NCBI RefSeq assembly: GCF_002278075.1
Contig: NZ_CP022990.1
Location: forward strand, 2,108,001-2,172,000
Length of the DNA: 64,000 nucleotides
Reading direction: 5' to 3'
Source of the DNA: Paraburkholderia aromaticivorans
GTDB taxonomy: Bacteria; Pseudomonadota; Gammaproteobacteria; Burkholderiales; Burkholderiaceae
The translations under genes and the position numbers were made by a program. Below are positions 39,308 through 47,842 of the stretch, piece by piece (position 1 is the first letter of the stretch; every line of letters starts with the position of its first letter). A model generated the notes under the pieces. That model searched no databases, was not told the DNA's origin, and worked only from the letters and a program-made list of their open reading frames with translations.

Positions 39308-40252
39308 ATGGGAATTTTCTCGTTCGGCAAGAAAGACGACGCGCCCACCCGGCGCGGCGCAAATACCAGTTCCATCCGGGCCGCCCGTGGCGAGCGCGTG
39401 GAGCGGCGAACCCGCCGCACGGAGCGCACCGTCGACGCCGATGCGATGCTGCTCGACCCTACGTTGCCGGAAAAGCAGCGTGCGCGTCGCCGCCTAGTTG
39501 GCGCGATCGCAATGGTCGTGGCCGCGGTCGTCATTTTGCCGATGGTGCTGGACTCGCACCCCAAGCCCGTCACAGACGACATTTCCATCGACATTCCAAG
39601 CCGTCCCGCGCCGAAGCTCGCCAAAGCCGAGGAAGACACGCAGGCCGGTGTAGCGCCCGACAACCCCACGCCAGACGCGGCACTTGCCGCCTCCGGTCTT
39701 GGGCCGGCTACGGCGGCGAGGCAAGGCCAGTCCGGTGCCACGAAGCAACCGGGCACGGAAACGAACACAGCAACGGCAGCGCCCGCGGCCAGGCCGGCGG
39801 CGAAACCGCAGGCGGCGAGCGTCGCCGCCAATACTACGCCAGCGGCGCCCGCAGCGCCCGCCAAGCCGGCCAAACCGCCGGTCTCGCATAACGCGGCAAC
39901 CGCTCCGGCGCCGACCACTGCGGCACCGGCCGCGCAAGCCCCGGGTTCCGACGACACGAACACGGCCGCCGCTGCGGACGCGAATTCCGGTACGCCGGCT
40001 TCGCCGCCGGGTAGCCGTTTCGCCGTCCAGCTCGGCGCGTTCGCGAACGACGCCAACGCACGCAGTTGGGCAGCCAAGTTGAAAGCGGCGGGTGTGCCCG
40101 CATATACCGAACATCGGAAGCAGGCTGACGGCTCCACGCTCACGTTGCTGCGTGCCGGCCCATTTGCGGACCGTGCAGCGGCAAGCGCCGCCATTGCAAA
40201 GGTTCGCGAGGCCGGCTTGACGTCTGGCGCGAACAGCGGCGCGGCACAGTAA
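39308..40252 (+). CDS. SPOR-domain membrane protein (DedD-like)
   Basis: Protein of 314 residues with a cytoplasmic basic N-terminus, one membrane helix (63-81, LVGAIAMVVAAVVILPMVL), a long Ala/Pro/Thr-rich periplasmic linker (about 100-235) and a C-terminal SPOR domain (about 238-312, RFAVQLGAFANDANARSWAAK, TLLRAGPFADRAAAS). SPOR domains bind denuded glycan strands at the division septum, so it is probably a divisome accessory like DedD. The folC-dedD-cvpA-purF order is the same as in E. coli, supporting the name; the linker and length are longer than E. coli DedD. Confidence 0.88.
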   Translation: MGIFSFGKKDDAPTRRGANTSSIRAARGERVERRTRRTERTVDADAMLLDPTLPEKQRARRRLVGAIAMVVAAVVILPMVLDSHPKPVTDDISIDIPSRPAPKLAKAEEDTQAGVAPDNPTPDAALAASGLGPATAARQGQSGATKQPGTETNTATAAPAARPAAKPQAASVAANTTPAAPAAPAKPAKPPVSHNAATAPAPTTAAPAAQAPGSDDTNTAAAADANSGTPASPPGSRFAVQLGAFANDANARSWAAKLKAAGVPAYTEHRKQADGSTLTLLRAGPFADRAAASAAIAKVREAGLTSGANSGAAQ

Positions 40253-40259
40253 GTCGGCG

Positions 40260-40754
40260 ATGTTCACCGCCTTCGACTACGCTGTAATGGCGGTGATCGG
40301 TTTGTCGGCGTTGCGCGGCACGTGGCGCGGTTTCTTGTCCGAGATATTCGGGTTGATCGGCTGGATCGCGGCTTTTTTCATTGCTTGCCGCTTTGTCGGT
40401 TACGTCGTGCCGTTTATCCCGTCTAACTGGCCGGGCGGCGCGTTGACCCAGTGGCTGCTGGCCTTTGCGCTGGTAGTGATCGGTGTGGTGCTGGTGGCGA
40501 GCGTGCTGAACGCCCTCTTGAGCCGCATCGTGCAGGCAACCGGCTTGAGCGGCGTGGACCGCTCGCTCGGTTTGATGTTCGGCCTCGTGCGCGGGGTCAT
40601 TCTGGTGCTGATTCTGGTCGCCCTGGCGGGCTTGACCGAACTGCCCCAACAGGAATTCTGGCGCAACGCCTTGCTTCGACCCTATGCGGTCGAGGGCGTG
40701 CACGTAATGAAACCGCTGCTTCCCGAGACGCTTGCTGCTTACGTCCGAGTGTGA
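40260..40754 (+). CDS. cvpA: CvpA family membrane protein
   Basis: Inner-membrane protein of 164 residues with four predicted helices. The start FTAFDYAVMAVIGLSALRGTWRGFLSEIFGLIGW matches the CvpA signature (DYxxxxIIxxSxxxGxxRGFxxE). CvpA is named from colicin V production; its precise role in envelope physiology is unsettled. It follows the SPOR gene by 7 bp and precedes purF, the conserved purF-linked position. Confidence 0.92.
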   Translation: MFTAFDYAVMAVIGLSALRGTWRGFLSEIFGLIGWIAAFFIACRFVGYVVPFIPSNWPGGALTQWLLAFALVVIGVVLVASVLNALLSRIVQATGLSGVDRSLGLMFGLVRGVILVLILVALAGLTELPQQEFWRNALLRPYAVEGVHVMKPLLPETLAAYVRV

Positions 40755-40916
40755 CGATCAGGCGAGTGGTTAGGGAAACGCAGCAGGACACCGGCGCAAA
40801 CCGGCTGCCTTTACGTTCGGTCGCGTAGCTTCGAGAACGCTCCGAAGGAAGTCCCTTGGGACGCCATCGCAGGCAGCGGCCGCCATGACGAATTTCGTAC
40901 CTTTGAAGGACATGCC

Positions 40917-42467
40917 ATGTGCGGCATCGTAGGCGTAGTTTCCCACTCTCCGGTCAATCAGCTGATCTATGACAGCCTGCTGCTCCTGCAGCATCGCGGT
41001 CAGGACGCCGCCGGCATCGCGACGGCGAACGGCAGCAATTTCCACATGCACAAGGCGAACGGCATGGTGCGCGACGTGTTCCGCACGCGCAACATGCGCA
41101 GCCTGCCCGGCACGACCGGTATCGGTCAGGTCCGTTATCCGACGGCCGGTTCGGCGTCGAGCGAAGAAGAAGCCCAGCCGTTCTACGTGAACGCGCCGTT
41201 CGGCATCATCCTCGCGCACAACGGCAATCTGACCAACTGGCAGCAACTGAAAGATGAGATGTTCCGCATCGATCGCCGCCACATCAATACCAATTCCGAC
41301 ACGGAAGTGATGCTCAACGTGCTCGCGCACGAACTGCAGCTCTCCAGCTCGGGCCTGCAACTCGATCCGGCCGCGTTGTTCAACGCCGTCTCGGGCGTGC
41401 ATCGCCGGGTGCGCGGATCGTACGCGATCGTGTCGCTGATCGCCGGTTACGGCCTGCTGGGTTTCCGTGACCCGTTCGGCATCCGCCCGCTGTGCCTCGG
41501 CAAGCAGGAAACGGCTGAAGGCGTCGAATGGATCCTGGCGTCGGAGTCGGTGGCGATCGAAGGTATCGGCTTCGAATTCGTGCGCGACGTGGCGCCGGGC
41601 GAAGCGGTTTTCATCGACATCGAAGGCAATCTGCACTCGCAGCAATGCGCGACGAACCCGAGCCTGAACCCCTGCATTTTCGAACTCGTGTATCTCGCGC
41701 GTCCGGACTCGGTGCTCGACGGCGTGCCGGTCTACAACGTGCGTCTGCGCATGGGCGACTACCTCGCCGAGAAGATCAAGCGCGAACTGCCCGACGTTCC
41801 AATCGACGTCGTGATGCCGATTCCCGATTCGTCCCGTCCGGCCGCGATGCAGGTCGCGAAGAAGCTGGGCGTGGAATACCGTGAAGGCTTCTTCAAGAAC
41901 CGTTACGTCGGTCGGACCTTCATCATGCCCGGCCAGGCCGTGCGCAAGAAGTCGGTGCGCCAGAAGCTGAACGCCATGGGCATCGAGTTCAAGGGCAAGA
42001 ACGTGCTGATCGTCGACGACTCGATCGTGCGCGGCACCACGTCGCACGAAATCGTGCAGATGGCGCGCGACGCCGGCGCGAACAAGGTGATCTTCGCTTC
42101 GGCGGCGCCGCCGGTGAAGTTCCCGAACGTCTACGGTATCGACATGCCCACGCGGGGTGAACTCGTCGCCCACGGCCGTTCGGACGACGAAGTCGCGCGC
42201 ATGATCGGCGCGGACCATCTCGTTTATCAGGACGTCGACGCGCTCAAGCAAGCGGTCCGCGATATCAACCCGGCACTGAAGGAATTCGAAGCGTCGTGTT
42301 TCGACGGTAACTACGTGACCGGCGACGTCACGACCGAGTACCTCGACCGCATCGAAACCGCGCGTCTCGCACCGTCCTCGCAATCGGACCGCGACGCCGC
42401 GAGCGAAGCGATCGACGGTGGCGCGCCGGCCCGTTCGCAACTGCATCTGCAACTATCGGTGGGCTGA
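40917..42467 (+). CDS. purF: Amidophosphoribosyltransferase
   Basis: Enzyme of 516 residues that makes phosphoribosylamine in the first committed step of purine synthesis. The nucleophile is Cys2 of the mature N-terminus (MCGIVGVVSHS), typical of class-II glutamine amidotransferases. Glutaminase segments include GIGQVRYPTAGS and LAHNGNLTNWQQL. The PRPP-binding loop is VLIVDDSIVRGTTSHEIV (near 362-379). Length is near E. coli PurF (505). The 160-bp upstream gap holds a GTCCCTTGGGAC dyad (40851-40862), but I do not recognise a PurR box. Confidence 0.96.
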   Translation: MCGIVGVVSHSPVNQLIYDSLLLLQHRGQDAAGIATANGSNFHMHKANGMVRDVFRTRNMRSLPGTTGIGQVRYPTAGSASSEEEAQPFYVNAPFGIILAHNGNLTNWQQLKDEMFRIDRRHINTNSDTEVMLNVLAHELQLSSSGLQLDPAALFNAVSGVHRRVRGSYAIVSLIAGYGLLGFRDPFGIRPLCLGKQETAEGVEWILASESVAIEGIGFEFVRDVAPGEAVFIDIEGNLHSQQCATNPSLNPCIFELVYLARPDSVLDGVPVYNVRLRMGDYLAEKIKRELPDVPIDVVMPIPDSSRPAAMQVAKKLGVEYREGFFKNRYVGRTFIMPGQAVRKKSVRQKLNAMGIEFKGKNVLIVDDSIVRGTTSHEIVQMARDAGANKVIFASAAPPVKFPNVYGIDMPTRGELVAHGRSDDEVARMIGADHLVYQDVDALKQAVRDINPALKEFEASCFDGNYVTGDVTTEYLDRIETARLAPSSQSDRDAASEAIDGGAPARSQLHLQLSVG

Positions 42468-42530
42468 GCGCGATTCGAGTTGCAGGCTCCCGGTGCACGG
42501 CGCGCCGGGAGCGTGTTAGCATGACGGCTT

Positions 42531-42584
42531 GCGTCGATTTGAACTCAGCTTGCGGACGCGGGGCAACCCGAAACAGCTAAAGCG
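42531..42584 (+). ncRNA. SAM-II-like riboswitch aptamer upstream of metZ
   Basis: GCGTC (42531-42535) pairs with GACGC (42555-42559) as P1. The enclosed loop reads GATTTGAACTCAGCTTGCG, and the downstream strand ends in AAACAGCTAAAGCG. These match the conserved blocks I recall for SAM-II (GAUUUg...gCUUGC...AAAC..GCUAAA). A small extra GGGG-CAA-CCC hairpin sits between P1 and the AAAC block. SAM-II aptamers control methionine genes, and this one is 182 bases before metZ. Binding is not shown. Confidence 0.72.
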
Positions 42585-42638
42585 AATGGTGGAAAAGCCG
42601 CATTCATCTACCTCCGCTCCAGCTTTCCCCCGCACATG

Positions 42639-42675
42639 AAGCCCGCTTATGCCGACGCAAAAGCGGGCTTTTTTG
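42639..42675 (+). terminator. Terminator / expression platform of the metZ riboswitch
   Basis: Stem AAGCCCGCTT (42639-42648) / AAGCGGGCTT (42661-42670) with a 12-nt loop, followed by TTTT-G. It lies between the SAM-II-like aptamer and metZ. AAAGC in the aptamer could alternatively pair with GCTTT near 42622-42626. It may end purF transcripts as well as act as the off-state for metZ. Confidence 0.88.
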
Positions 42676-42765
42676 TTGCTGCCGTTCGGCTTGATGCGCT
42701 CAGATGATTTCACGTGAGCCGCCGACACCGAACGCAGCCATGAAACATTGGAAACCAGAACCAAC

Positions 42766-43956
42766 ATGGACGACTCCCTGAACTTCGACACGCTGGCAGT
42801 CCGCTCGGGCACGGTGCGCAGCGATTTCAACGAACATTCGGAAGCGATTTTCCTGACCTCGAGCTTCGTGTTCGCGAGCGCTGCGGACGCGGCCGAAAAA
42901 TTCAAAAATTCCGAAGACAACTACACTTACTCGCGGTTCACGAATCCGACCGTGTCGATGTTCCAGGACCGTCTGGCCGCGCTCGAAGGCGGCGAAGCCT
43001 GCATGGCGACGGCCTCGGGAATGGCCGCGATCATGTCGGTGGTGATGTCGGCGTTGCAGGCGGGCGACCATCTGGTGAGCTCGCAGGCGCTGTTCGGTTC
43101 GACGCTCGGCATGTTCTCGCAAATCTTCAGCAAGTTCGGCATCGCCACGACGTTCGTCGATCCGACCAATCTGGACGCATGGAAAAACGCCGTGCGCCCG
43201 GAGACGAAGATGTTCTTCCTCGAAACGCCGTCGAATCCGCTGACCGAAGTCGCCGACATCGAAGCGATCAGCAAGATCGCCAAGGCGTCGAACGCGCTGT
43301 TCGTGGTCGACAATTGCTTCTGCAGCCCGGCCCTGCAGCAGCCGCTGAAGCTCGGTGCGGATGTCGTGATGCATTCGGCCACCAAATTCCTCGACGGTCA
43401 GGGCCGCGTGCTCGGCGGCGCGTTGGTCGGCTCGAAGCAGTTCATCATGGAAAAGGTGTTCCCATTCGTGCGCAGCGCCGGTCCGACGCTCTCCGCGTTC
43501 AACGCGTGGGTGCTGCTCAAGGGCATGGAAACGCTGTCGCTGCGCGTTGAAAAGCAGTCGGCCAATGCGCTCGAGATCGCGCGCTGGCTGGAAACGCATC
43601 CGGCTGTGAATCGCGTGTTCTATCCGGGGCTTGAATCGCATCCGCAGCACGCGCTGGCCATGCGTCAGCAGAAGGCGGGCGGCGCGATCCTGTCGTTCGA
43701 ATTGAAGGGCGACACGCCCGAGCAGATGCGTGCGAATGCATGGCGAGTGATCGACAACACGAAAATCTGCTCGATCACCGGCAACCTCGGCGATACGCGC
43801 ACCACCATCACGCATCCGGCTACGACCACGCATGGCCGCGTGACCCCGGAAGCGCGCGCGGCGGCGGGTATCAGCGAAGGCTTGATTCGTCTCGCAGTCG
43901 GTCTGGAAAACGCCGGCGATATCCGGGGCGATCTGGAGCGCGGTCTGGCGGGTTGA
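42766..43956 (+). CDS. metZ: O-succinylhomoserine sulfhydrylase
   Basis: PLP enzyme of 396 residues of the Cys/Met metabolism family, making homocysteine from O-succinylhomoserine and sulfide. The PLP lysine is near 206 in HSATKFLDGQGRVLGG. Other marks are YSRFTNPTVSMFQDRLAALEGGE, ATASGMAAIMS, ETPSNPLTEVADI and the closing HPATTTHGRV and GLIRLAVGLEN. MetZ is favoured over MetB or MetY by length (MetY is about 430) and by the methionine-type riboswitch upstream. ATG 42766 is chosen; an in-frame TTG lies 18 bases upstream. Confidence 0.9.
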   Translation: MDDSLNFDTLAVRSGTVRSDFNEHSEAIFLTSSFVFASAADAAEKFKNSEDNYTYSRFTNPTVSMFQDRLAALEGGEACMATASGMAAIMSVVMSALQAGDHLVSSQALFGSTLGMFSQIFSKFGIATTFVDPTNLDAWKNAVRPETKMFFLETPSNPLTEVADIEAISKIAKASNALFVVDNCFCSPALQQPLKLGADVVMHSATKFLDGQGRVLGGALVGSKQFIMEKVFPFVRSAGPTLSAFNAWVLLKGMETLSLRVEKQSANALEIARWLETHPAVNRVFYPGLESHPQHALAMRQQKAGGAILSFELKGDTPEQMRANAWRVIDNTKICSITGNLGDTRTTITHPATTTHGRVTPEARAAAGISEGLIRLAVGLENAGDIRGDLERGLAG

Positions 43957-44056
43957 GCGAAGGTTTGAGCGAAAGCTCGATGCAGGTCAAGCGGGCCGCA
44001 CTGTCAGGCGGCTCGCGCACAAACACCCAGAGCAGTAAGACGCGGCGCAGCAAAGT

Positions 44057-44136
44057 GCAGCAGAGCCTCCTTGCAGCAGAGACCTAGTGCGGCAAAGACC
44101 TTGTGCAGCAAAGACTTAGCGCAGCAAAAACACACC
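44057..44136. repeat. Five-unit 16-bp degenerate tandem repeat
   Basis: Units starting at 44057, 44073, 44089, 44105 and 44121 are each exactly 16 bp with consensus GCAGCAAAGACCTAGT; a partial unit (GCAGCAAAGT) precedes them at 44047. The array lies between metZ and the convergent AraC-type gene, ending 11 bp before the AraC stop. It forms no obvious hairpin and encodes no recognised protein. Confidence 0.85.
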
Positions 44137-44146
44137 GCTGTAAAAC

Positions 44147-44926
44147 TCAATGCCGCAGCGCGCGCCATTGACCGGGCGCCAGCCCGAAACGCCGCGTGAA
44201 CGCGTGCGTATAGGCGCTTTGATCGCCAAAGCCGATGTCCAGCGCGATATCGCTTAATGAAAGCCGCGGATCGGCAAGCAAGGTGAGCGACGTATCGAGC
44301 CGCAGACGCTGCAAATAGCGATGCGGCGTCTCACCGAAGGCCTCGATAAAAAGCTGATGAAAGCGCCGCATGCCAAAGCCGCAATGCGCGGCGAGGTCGG
44401 CGATCCGCACCGGCTCCGACAAATGCGCGCGCAACCAGCGGTCGATACGCGCAAAATCCAGACCGGCGCCTGCCGCCTGCGCGCCCGCCGTCGTGCCCGC
44501 GTCGGCCACCAGCGCCGCGCCGAGACGCGCGGCTGCGTCCCAATGAAAACGCCGTGTGTCCAGATCGTCGCCTCGCGCGCCGCCGGCGGCGTGCGCCGCG
44601 ATACGGTGCACGAGCTGCGTGAGCGAGGCGTCGACCGTGACGGCCCGCGCGCGGTCGAACAGCCGTTCCGGCACGGCCAGCGACGCCGCCGGCAAGTCCA
44701 GAACCAGCTGCCGGTTTTCGCCGACGCCCGCGTAATCGTGCCGAGCGCCCGCCGGGATGAGCCAGGCGGAGCCGGCGTCGATCTGGTGCGCGACGCCGTT
44801 CACCGTCATGACCATCGCGCCGTCGAGTCCGAGCACGACCTGGTGAAAGTCGTGCACGTCCGACGCTTCGATCGCGCCGTAGCGGCGCAGCGAAACGCTA
44901 GGGGCGGAAACGGGGGCGTGAGTCAT
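44147..44926 (-). CDS. AraC-family transcriptional regulator
   Basis: Regulator of 259 residues. The N-terminal half is a cupin-like sensor domain (FHQVVLGLDGAMVMTVNG, AGSAWLIPAGARHDYAG). The C-terminal 100 residues carry two helix-turn-helix units: RIADLAAHCGFGMRRFHQLF and, after the linker helix, SLSDIALDIGFGDQSAYTHAF, ending RRFGLAPGQWRA. This cupin plus AraC layout usually senses a small metabolite. It is 31 bp downstream of the FKBP gene on the same strand, so they may be co-transcribed. No target is evident. Confidence 0.88.
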   Translation of the reverse strand: MTHAPVSAPSVSLRRYGAIEASDVHDFHQVVLGLDGAMVMTVNGVAHQIDAGSAWLIPAGARHDYAGVGENRQLVLDLPAASLAVPERLFDRARAVTVDASLTQLVHRIAAHAAGGARGDDLDTRRFHWDAAARLGAALVADAGTTAGAQAAGAGLDFARIDRWLRAHLSEPVRIADLAAHCGFGMRRFHQLFIEAFGETPHRYLQRLRLDTSLTLLADPRLSLSDIALDIGFGDQSAYTHAFTRRFGLAPGQWRALRH

Positions 44927-44957
44927 CGACGGTGCGTGGCAACGGAACGGCGAAAAC

Positions 44958-45299
44958 TCAGACGCCGAGCAATTCGACTTCGAACACGAGCGTCGCGTTC
45001 GGCGGAATCACGCCGCCCGCGCCGCGCACGCCGTAGCCGAGTTGCGGCGGGATGGTCAGTTTGCGGGTGCCGCCGACCTTCATGCCTTGCACGCCTTCGT
45101 CCCAGCCCTTGATGACCATGCCGCCGCCCAGCACGAAAGCGAACGGGTCATTGCGGTCCTTGCTCGAGTCGAACTTCTGACCATCGGTCAGCCAGCCGGT
45201 GTAGTGAACGCTGACGGTCTTGCCGGCCACTGCCTCGGCGCCGGTGCCTTCAACGATGTCTTCGTACTTCAAACCGGATTCGGTAGTCACAGTCGACAT
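44958..45299 (-). CDS. FKBP-type peptidyl-prolyl isomerase
   Basis: Single-domain cytoplasmic FKBP of 113 residues without signal peptide. Fold and active-site segments are [52 protein letters not shown] and [15 protein letters not shown], covering the aromatic pocket that binds proline. Its size matches the short FKBPs common in Burkholderia and Neisseria. ATG follows GAGGAG. A TACAAT -10-like element on the minus strand (45339-45334) lies 35 bases upstream. Confidence 0.93.
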   Translation of the reverse strand: MSTVTTESGLKYEDIVEGTGAEAVAGKTVSVHYTGWLTDGQKFDSSKDRNDPFAFVLGGGMVIKGWDEGVQGMKVGGTRKLTIPPQLGYGVRGAGGVIPPNATLVFEVELLGV

Positions 45300-45436
45300 G
45301 TATCGCTCCTCAGATCAAAACGTAAAAACCGACATTGTAGGCGTGTTGACGCCGCATCGCGCAGGATTGCCGCGTGGCACGCGGATTGCGTGAAGGGTGG
45401 TCGTCCGGCCACGCTGGTCGCGCCGGACCGCGTGCC

Positions 45437-45442
45437 TATAAT
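45437..45442 (+). promoter_or_regulatory. Consensus -10 element upstream of the kinase-like gene
   Basis: A perfect TATAAT lies 45 bases before the GTG start. The -35 position 17 bp upstream (CTGGTC) is poor. Confidence 0.5.
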
Positions 45443-45486
45443 GGGGCTTCTTTCAATCATCATGCACCGCCTGAGAGGGCTCGATC

Positions 45487-46305
45487 GTGACAACGTCTTC
45501 AACCGGAAATGCTGGCGAAAAGCCGGTGGCTTCCGGCTTCGCCGTATCCGAACGCACCGCGCATCTGCGCGCGGAAGCCGCGCTGTTCATGCGCGACCAT
45601 GTGCTGTCGCTGGTGTCGCACGACCTGCGTGGTCCATTGAATGCCATTCATAGCTGGGCGTACGTGCTGGAGCGCAAGCTCGACGCGAACGATCCCAATG
45701 CGCAACGCGCCGTCACCGGCATTCGCAATGGCGTGGATCAGCAGGTCAAGTTGCTCGAGACGATCGTCGACACCACGCGCGCCGAGACAAAATCACTAGC
45801 GCTAGCCTACGCGCCATTTCCCCTGCATCCGTTACTCGACGAAACGGCGGAAGAAGTCCGCTCGGGCCTGGGTCGCGCGCGCGGCGTGGAAGTCGCCGTC
45901 GACTCGCAACTCGCCACCGAGCAGCTCAACGGCGACCGCGAGCGCCTTGCCGCCGCGCTATGGCTGATGCTCACGTTCGCGGTCGAAGCGAGCGCGGAAG
46001 GCGCCACGGTCAAGCTGGTCACGAAAGCGGATACGAGCGTGTGGCACGCCAGCGTCGCATACGAGCCCAATGACGCCGCGTTGGAAGACCCCTCGTTGCC
46101 TCATGTACTCGAGGCGTTCGCCCGCAAGCAGGCACGCGAGCCGCGCGAAGCGAAACGGATCGCGTGGGTGCTGGCGCTCTGCAAGCGCATCGCGGAAGCG
46201 CACGGCGGCAGTTTCGAGCAAGGCGAGGCAACCGACAGCACCGCGGACGGCGCCACGGCCACGCTCGCGCTGCGCGTCCCGCTGAGCGCAACGGCTCCGA
46301 AATAG
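45487..46305 (+). CDS. Orphan histidine-kinase-like protein with degenerate ATP site
   Basis: Cytoplasmic protein of 272 residues from GTG 45487 (GAGAGG upstream). The dimerisation/phosphoacceptor domain is intact, with His45 in LSLVSHDLRGPLNAIHSW. The ATPase domain is recognisable by order but lacks key residues: the N-box reads ALWLMLTFAVEAS with no asparagines, and the G1 region AYEPNDAALED has no DxGxG. The G2 region reads WVLALCKRIAEAHGG instead of GxGLxL. No sensor, membrane helix or partner response regulator is present. It may act as a phosphatase, phosphotransfer or scaffold protein, or as a remnant; autokinase activity is doubtful. Confidence 0.75.
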   Translation: MTTSSTGNAGEKPVASGFAVSERTAHLRAEAALFMRDHVLSLVSHDLRGPLNAIHSWAYVLERKLDANDPNAQRAVTGIRNGVDQQVKLLETIVDTTRAETKSLALAYAPFPLHPLLDETAEEVRSGLGRARGVEVAVDSQLATEQLNGDRERLAAALWLMLTFAVEASAEGATVKLVTKADTSVWHASVAYEPNDAALEDPSLPHVLEAFARKQAREPREAKRIAWVLALCKRIAEAHGGSFEQGEATDSTADGATATLALRVPLSATAPK

Positions 46306-46398
46306 GCGGTTCGACTTGGACGGCTGCTCCGCGCGATAAAGGTTTCACCGAGCTTTCACCCTCTATACTGACAACTTTTGTCGCCGGAGCCTTTCGCT

Positions 46399-47742
46399 TT
46401 GATCCAGGTTGTCGCCCTTATCGGCGCGTTGTTTCTCGTCGCCCTGAACGGTTTCTTTGTTGCCGCCGAATTCGGTCTCGTCAAACTGCGGCAGACGCGC
46501 GTGCAAAGTCTTGCCGCCAAACATGGCATGCGCGGACGTCTGCTCGCCAAGGTGCACGGACGCCTCGACGCCTATCTCTCCGCATGCCAGTTGGGCATTA
46601 CGCTGGCGTCGCTCGGGCTTGGCTGGATCGGCGAGCCCGCGTTCGCGGAACTGCTCACGCCGGTCTTCGGCCTGCTCGGCGTCGAATCGGAGAAGCTGAT
46701 CCACGGCATCTCGCTCTTCTTCGCGTTCTCATGCATCTCGTTCCTGCACATCGTGGTGGGCGAACTCGCACCGAAGTCGCTGGCCATTCGCGAGGCGGAG
46801 AAGGTCTCGCTATGGGCCGCCATGCCGTTGTACGGCTTTTACTGGGCCATGTATCCGGCCATCTGGGTGCTCAATTCGAGCGCCAACGCGGTGCTCAGGC
46901 TCGCCGGGCTCGACGCCGATCACGGCCACGACTCGCACTACTCGACGGACGAACTCAAGCTGATCCTGCGTGGGCGCCGCGCCAACGTCGCTACGGAGCT
47001 AGGTCCGCCGGACGGCGCGTATAGCCAGGACGAGTGGAACACGATCGCGCACTCGCTGGATTTTTCGCGCATGACCGTGTCGGACCTCATGCGTCCGGCT
47101 TACGAAATGATCGGCCTGCGGCGCGATCTGCCGTTGCGCGAAAACATGCAGGTGGTGGCGCGGCACCGTTTCAGCCGTTATCCGTTGTTTGAAGACGCAT
47201 CCGGCGAACGCGTGGCCGGCATGATCCATTTGAAGGACTTGCTGCTGGCGCGGCACGCGGGCAGCACGCTCGACGATCTTTCCCAATACGCGCGCCCCGT
47301 GCAGTACGTCACGCCGGAGATGCCGGCGCTCGAACTGTTTCGCCGCTTCCGCAAGGGCGCGCCGCACTTCGCGCTGGTCGGCCACAAGCGGGAGAAGCCG
47401 ATCGGCTTCCTGACGCTAGACAATCTGCTCGGCGCACTGGTCGGCCAGATCCACGACGAATTCCGTCAGGGCGATGCCGACTGGACCCGCATGGACGACG
47501 GCACGCTGATGGGCAAGGGCAGCTTGCCGGTGGTGTCGCTGGAGCGCGCGTTGGGCATTGACATCGACGAAGGCAAGGCAGAGTCGGTGGGCGGCCTCGT
47601 CATCCAGGCGCTCAACGATCTGCCGACCGAAGGGCAGCGGGTCGAGTTCGACCGCTTCGACGTGGTGGTCAAGAAGATGAAAGGCCCGCGTATCGTGCTC
47701 GTGCGGGTCTATCCGAAAGCTCTCGACGACGAAGGCGGTTAA
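46399..47742 (+). CDS. HlyC/CorC-family membrane protein (DUF21-CBS-CorC)
   Basis: About 447 residues from TTG 46399, which has GGAG nine bases upstream; an in-frame TTG at 46378 is an alternative, and no ATG is available. The N-terminal DUF21 membrane domain (about 1-190) contains IQVVALIGALFLVALNGFFVAAEFGL and SLFFAFSCISFLHIVVGELAPKS. Two CBS domains follow (about 210-330, MTVSDLMRPAYEMIGL and VTPEMPALELFRRF), then a CorC/HlyC transporter-associated domain (about 355-435, VGGLVIQALNDLPTEGQRV). Relatives are linked to magnesium or cobalt export. The substrate here is unknown. Confidence 0.88.
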   Translation: MIQVVALIGALFLVALNGFFVAAEFGLVKLRQTRVQSLAAKHGMRGRLLAKVHGRLDAYLSACQLGITLASLGLGWIGEPAFAELLTPVFGLLGVESEKLIHGISLFFAFSCISFLHIVVGELAPKSLAIREAEKVSLWAAMPLYGFYWAMYPAIWVLNSSANAVLRLAGLDADHGHDSHYSTDELKLILRGRRANVATELGPPDGAYSQDEWNTIAHSLDFSRMTVSDLMRPAYEMIGLRRDLPLRENMQVVARHRFSRYPLFEDASGERVAGMIHLKDLLLARHAGSTLDDLSQYARPVQYVTPEMPALELFRRFRKGAPHFALVGHKREKPIGFLTLDNLLGALVGQIHDEFRQGDADWTRMDDGTLMGKGSLPVVSLERALGIDIDEGKAESVGGLVIQALNDLPTEGQRVEFDRFDVVVKKMKGPRIVLVRVYPKALDDEGG

Positions 47743-47842
47743 GGCGCCATAGCGCCGCGCGGGACTCAGCGGGGAGCCGATCCCGCTGCGCGCGCCACAG
47801 CATTGCGCAGGTAGAATTGGCGTCCACACCATTGGGGGCGAC

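Noticed and set aside
40851..40862. GTCCCTTGGGAC as a PurR-type operator before purF
   Set aside because: It does not match the PurR box I know (ACGCAAACGTTTGCGT type), and a short GC dyad of this kind is common by chance in this composition.
44047..44136. Possible CRISPR array
   Set aside because: Units are contiguous 16-bp tandem repeats without spacers, and no cas genes are nearby.
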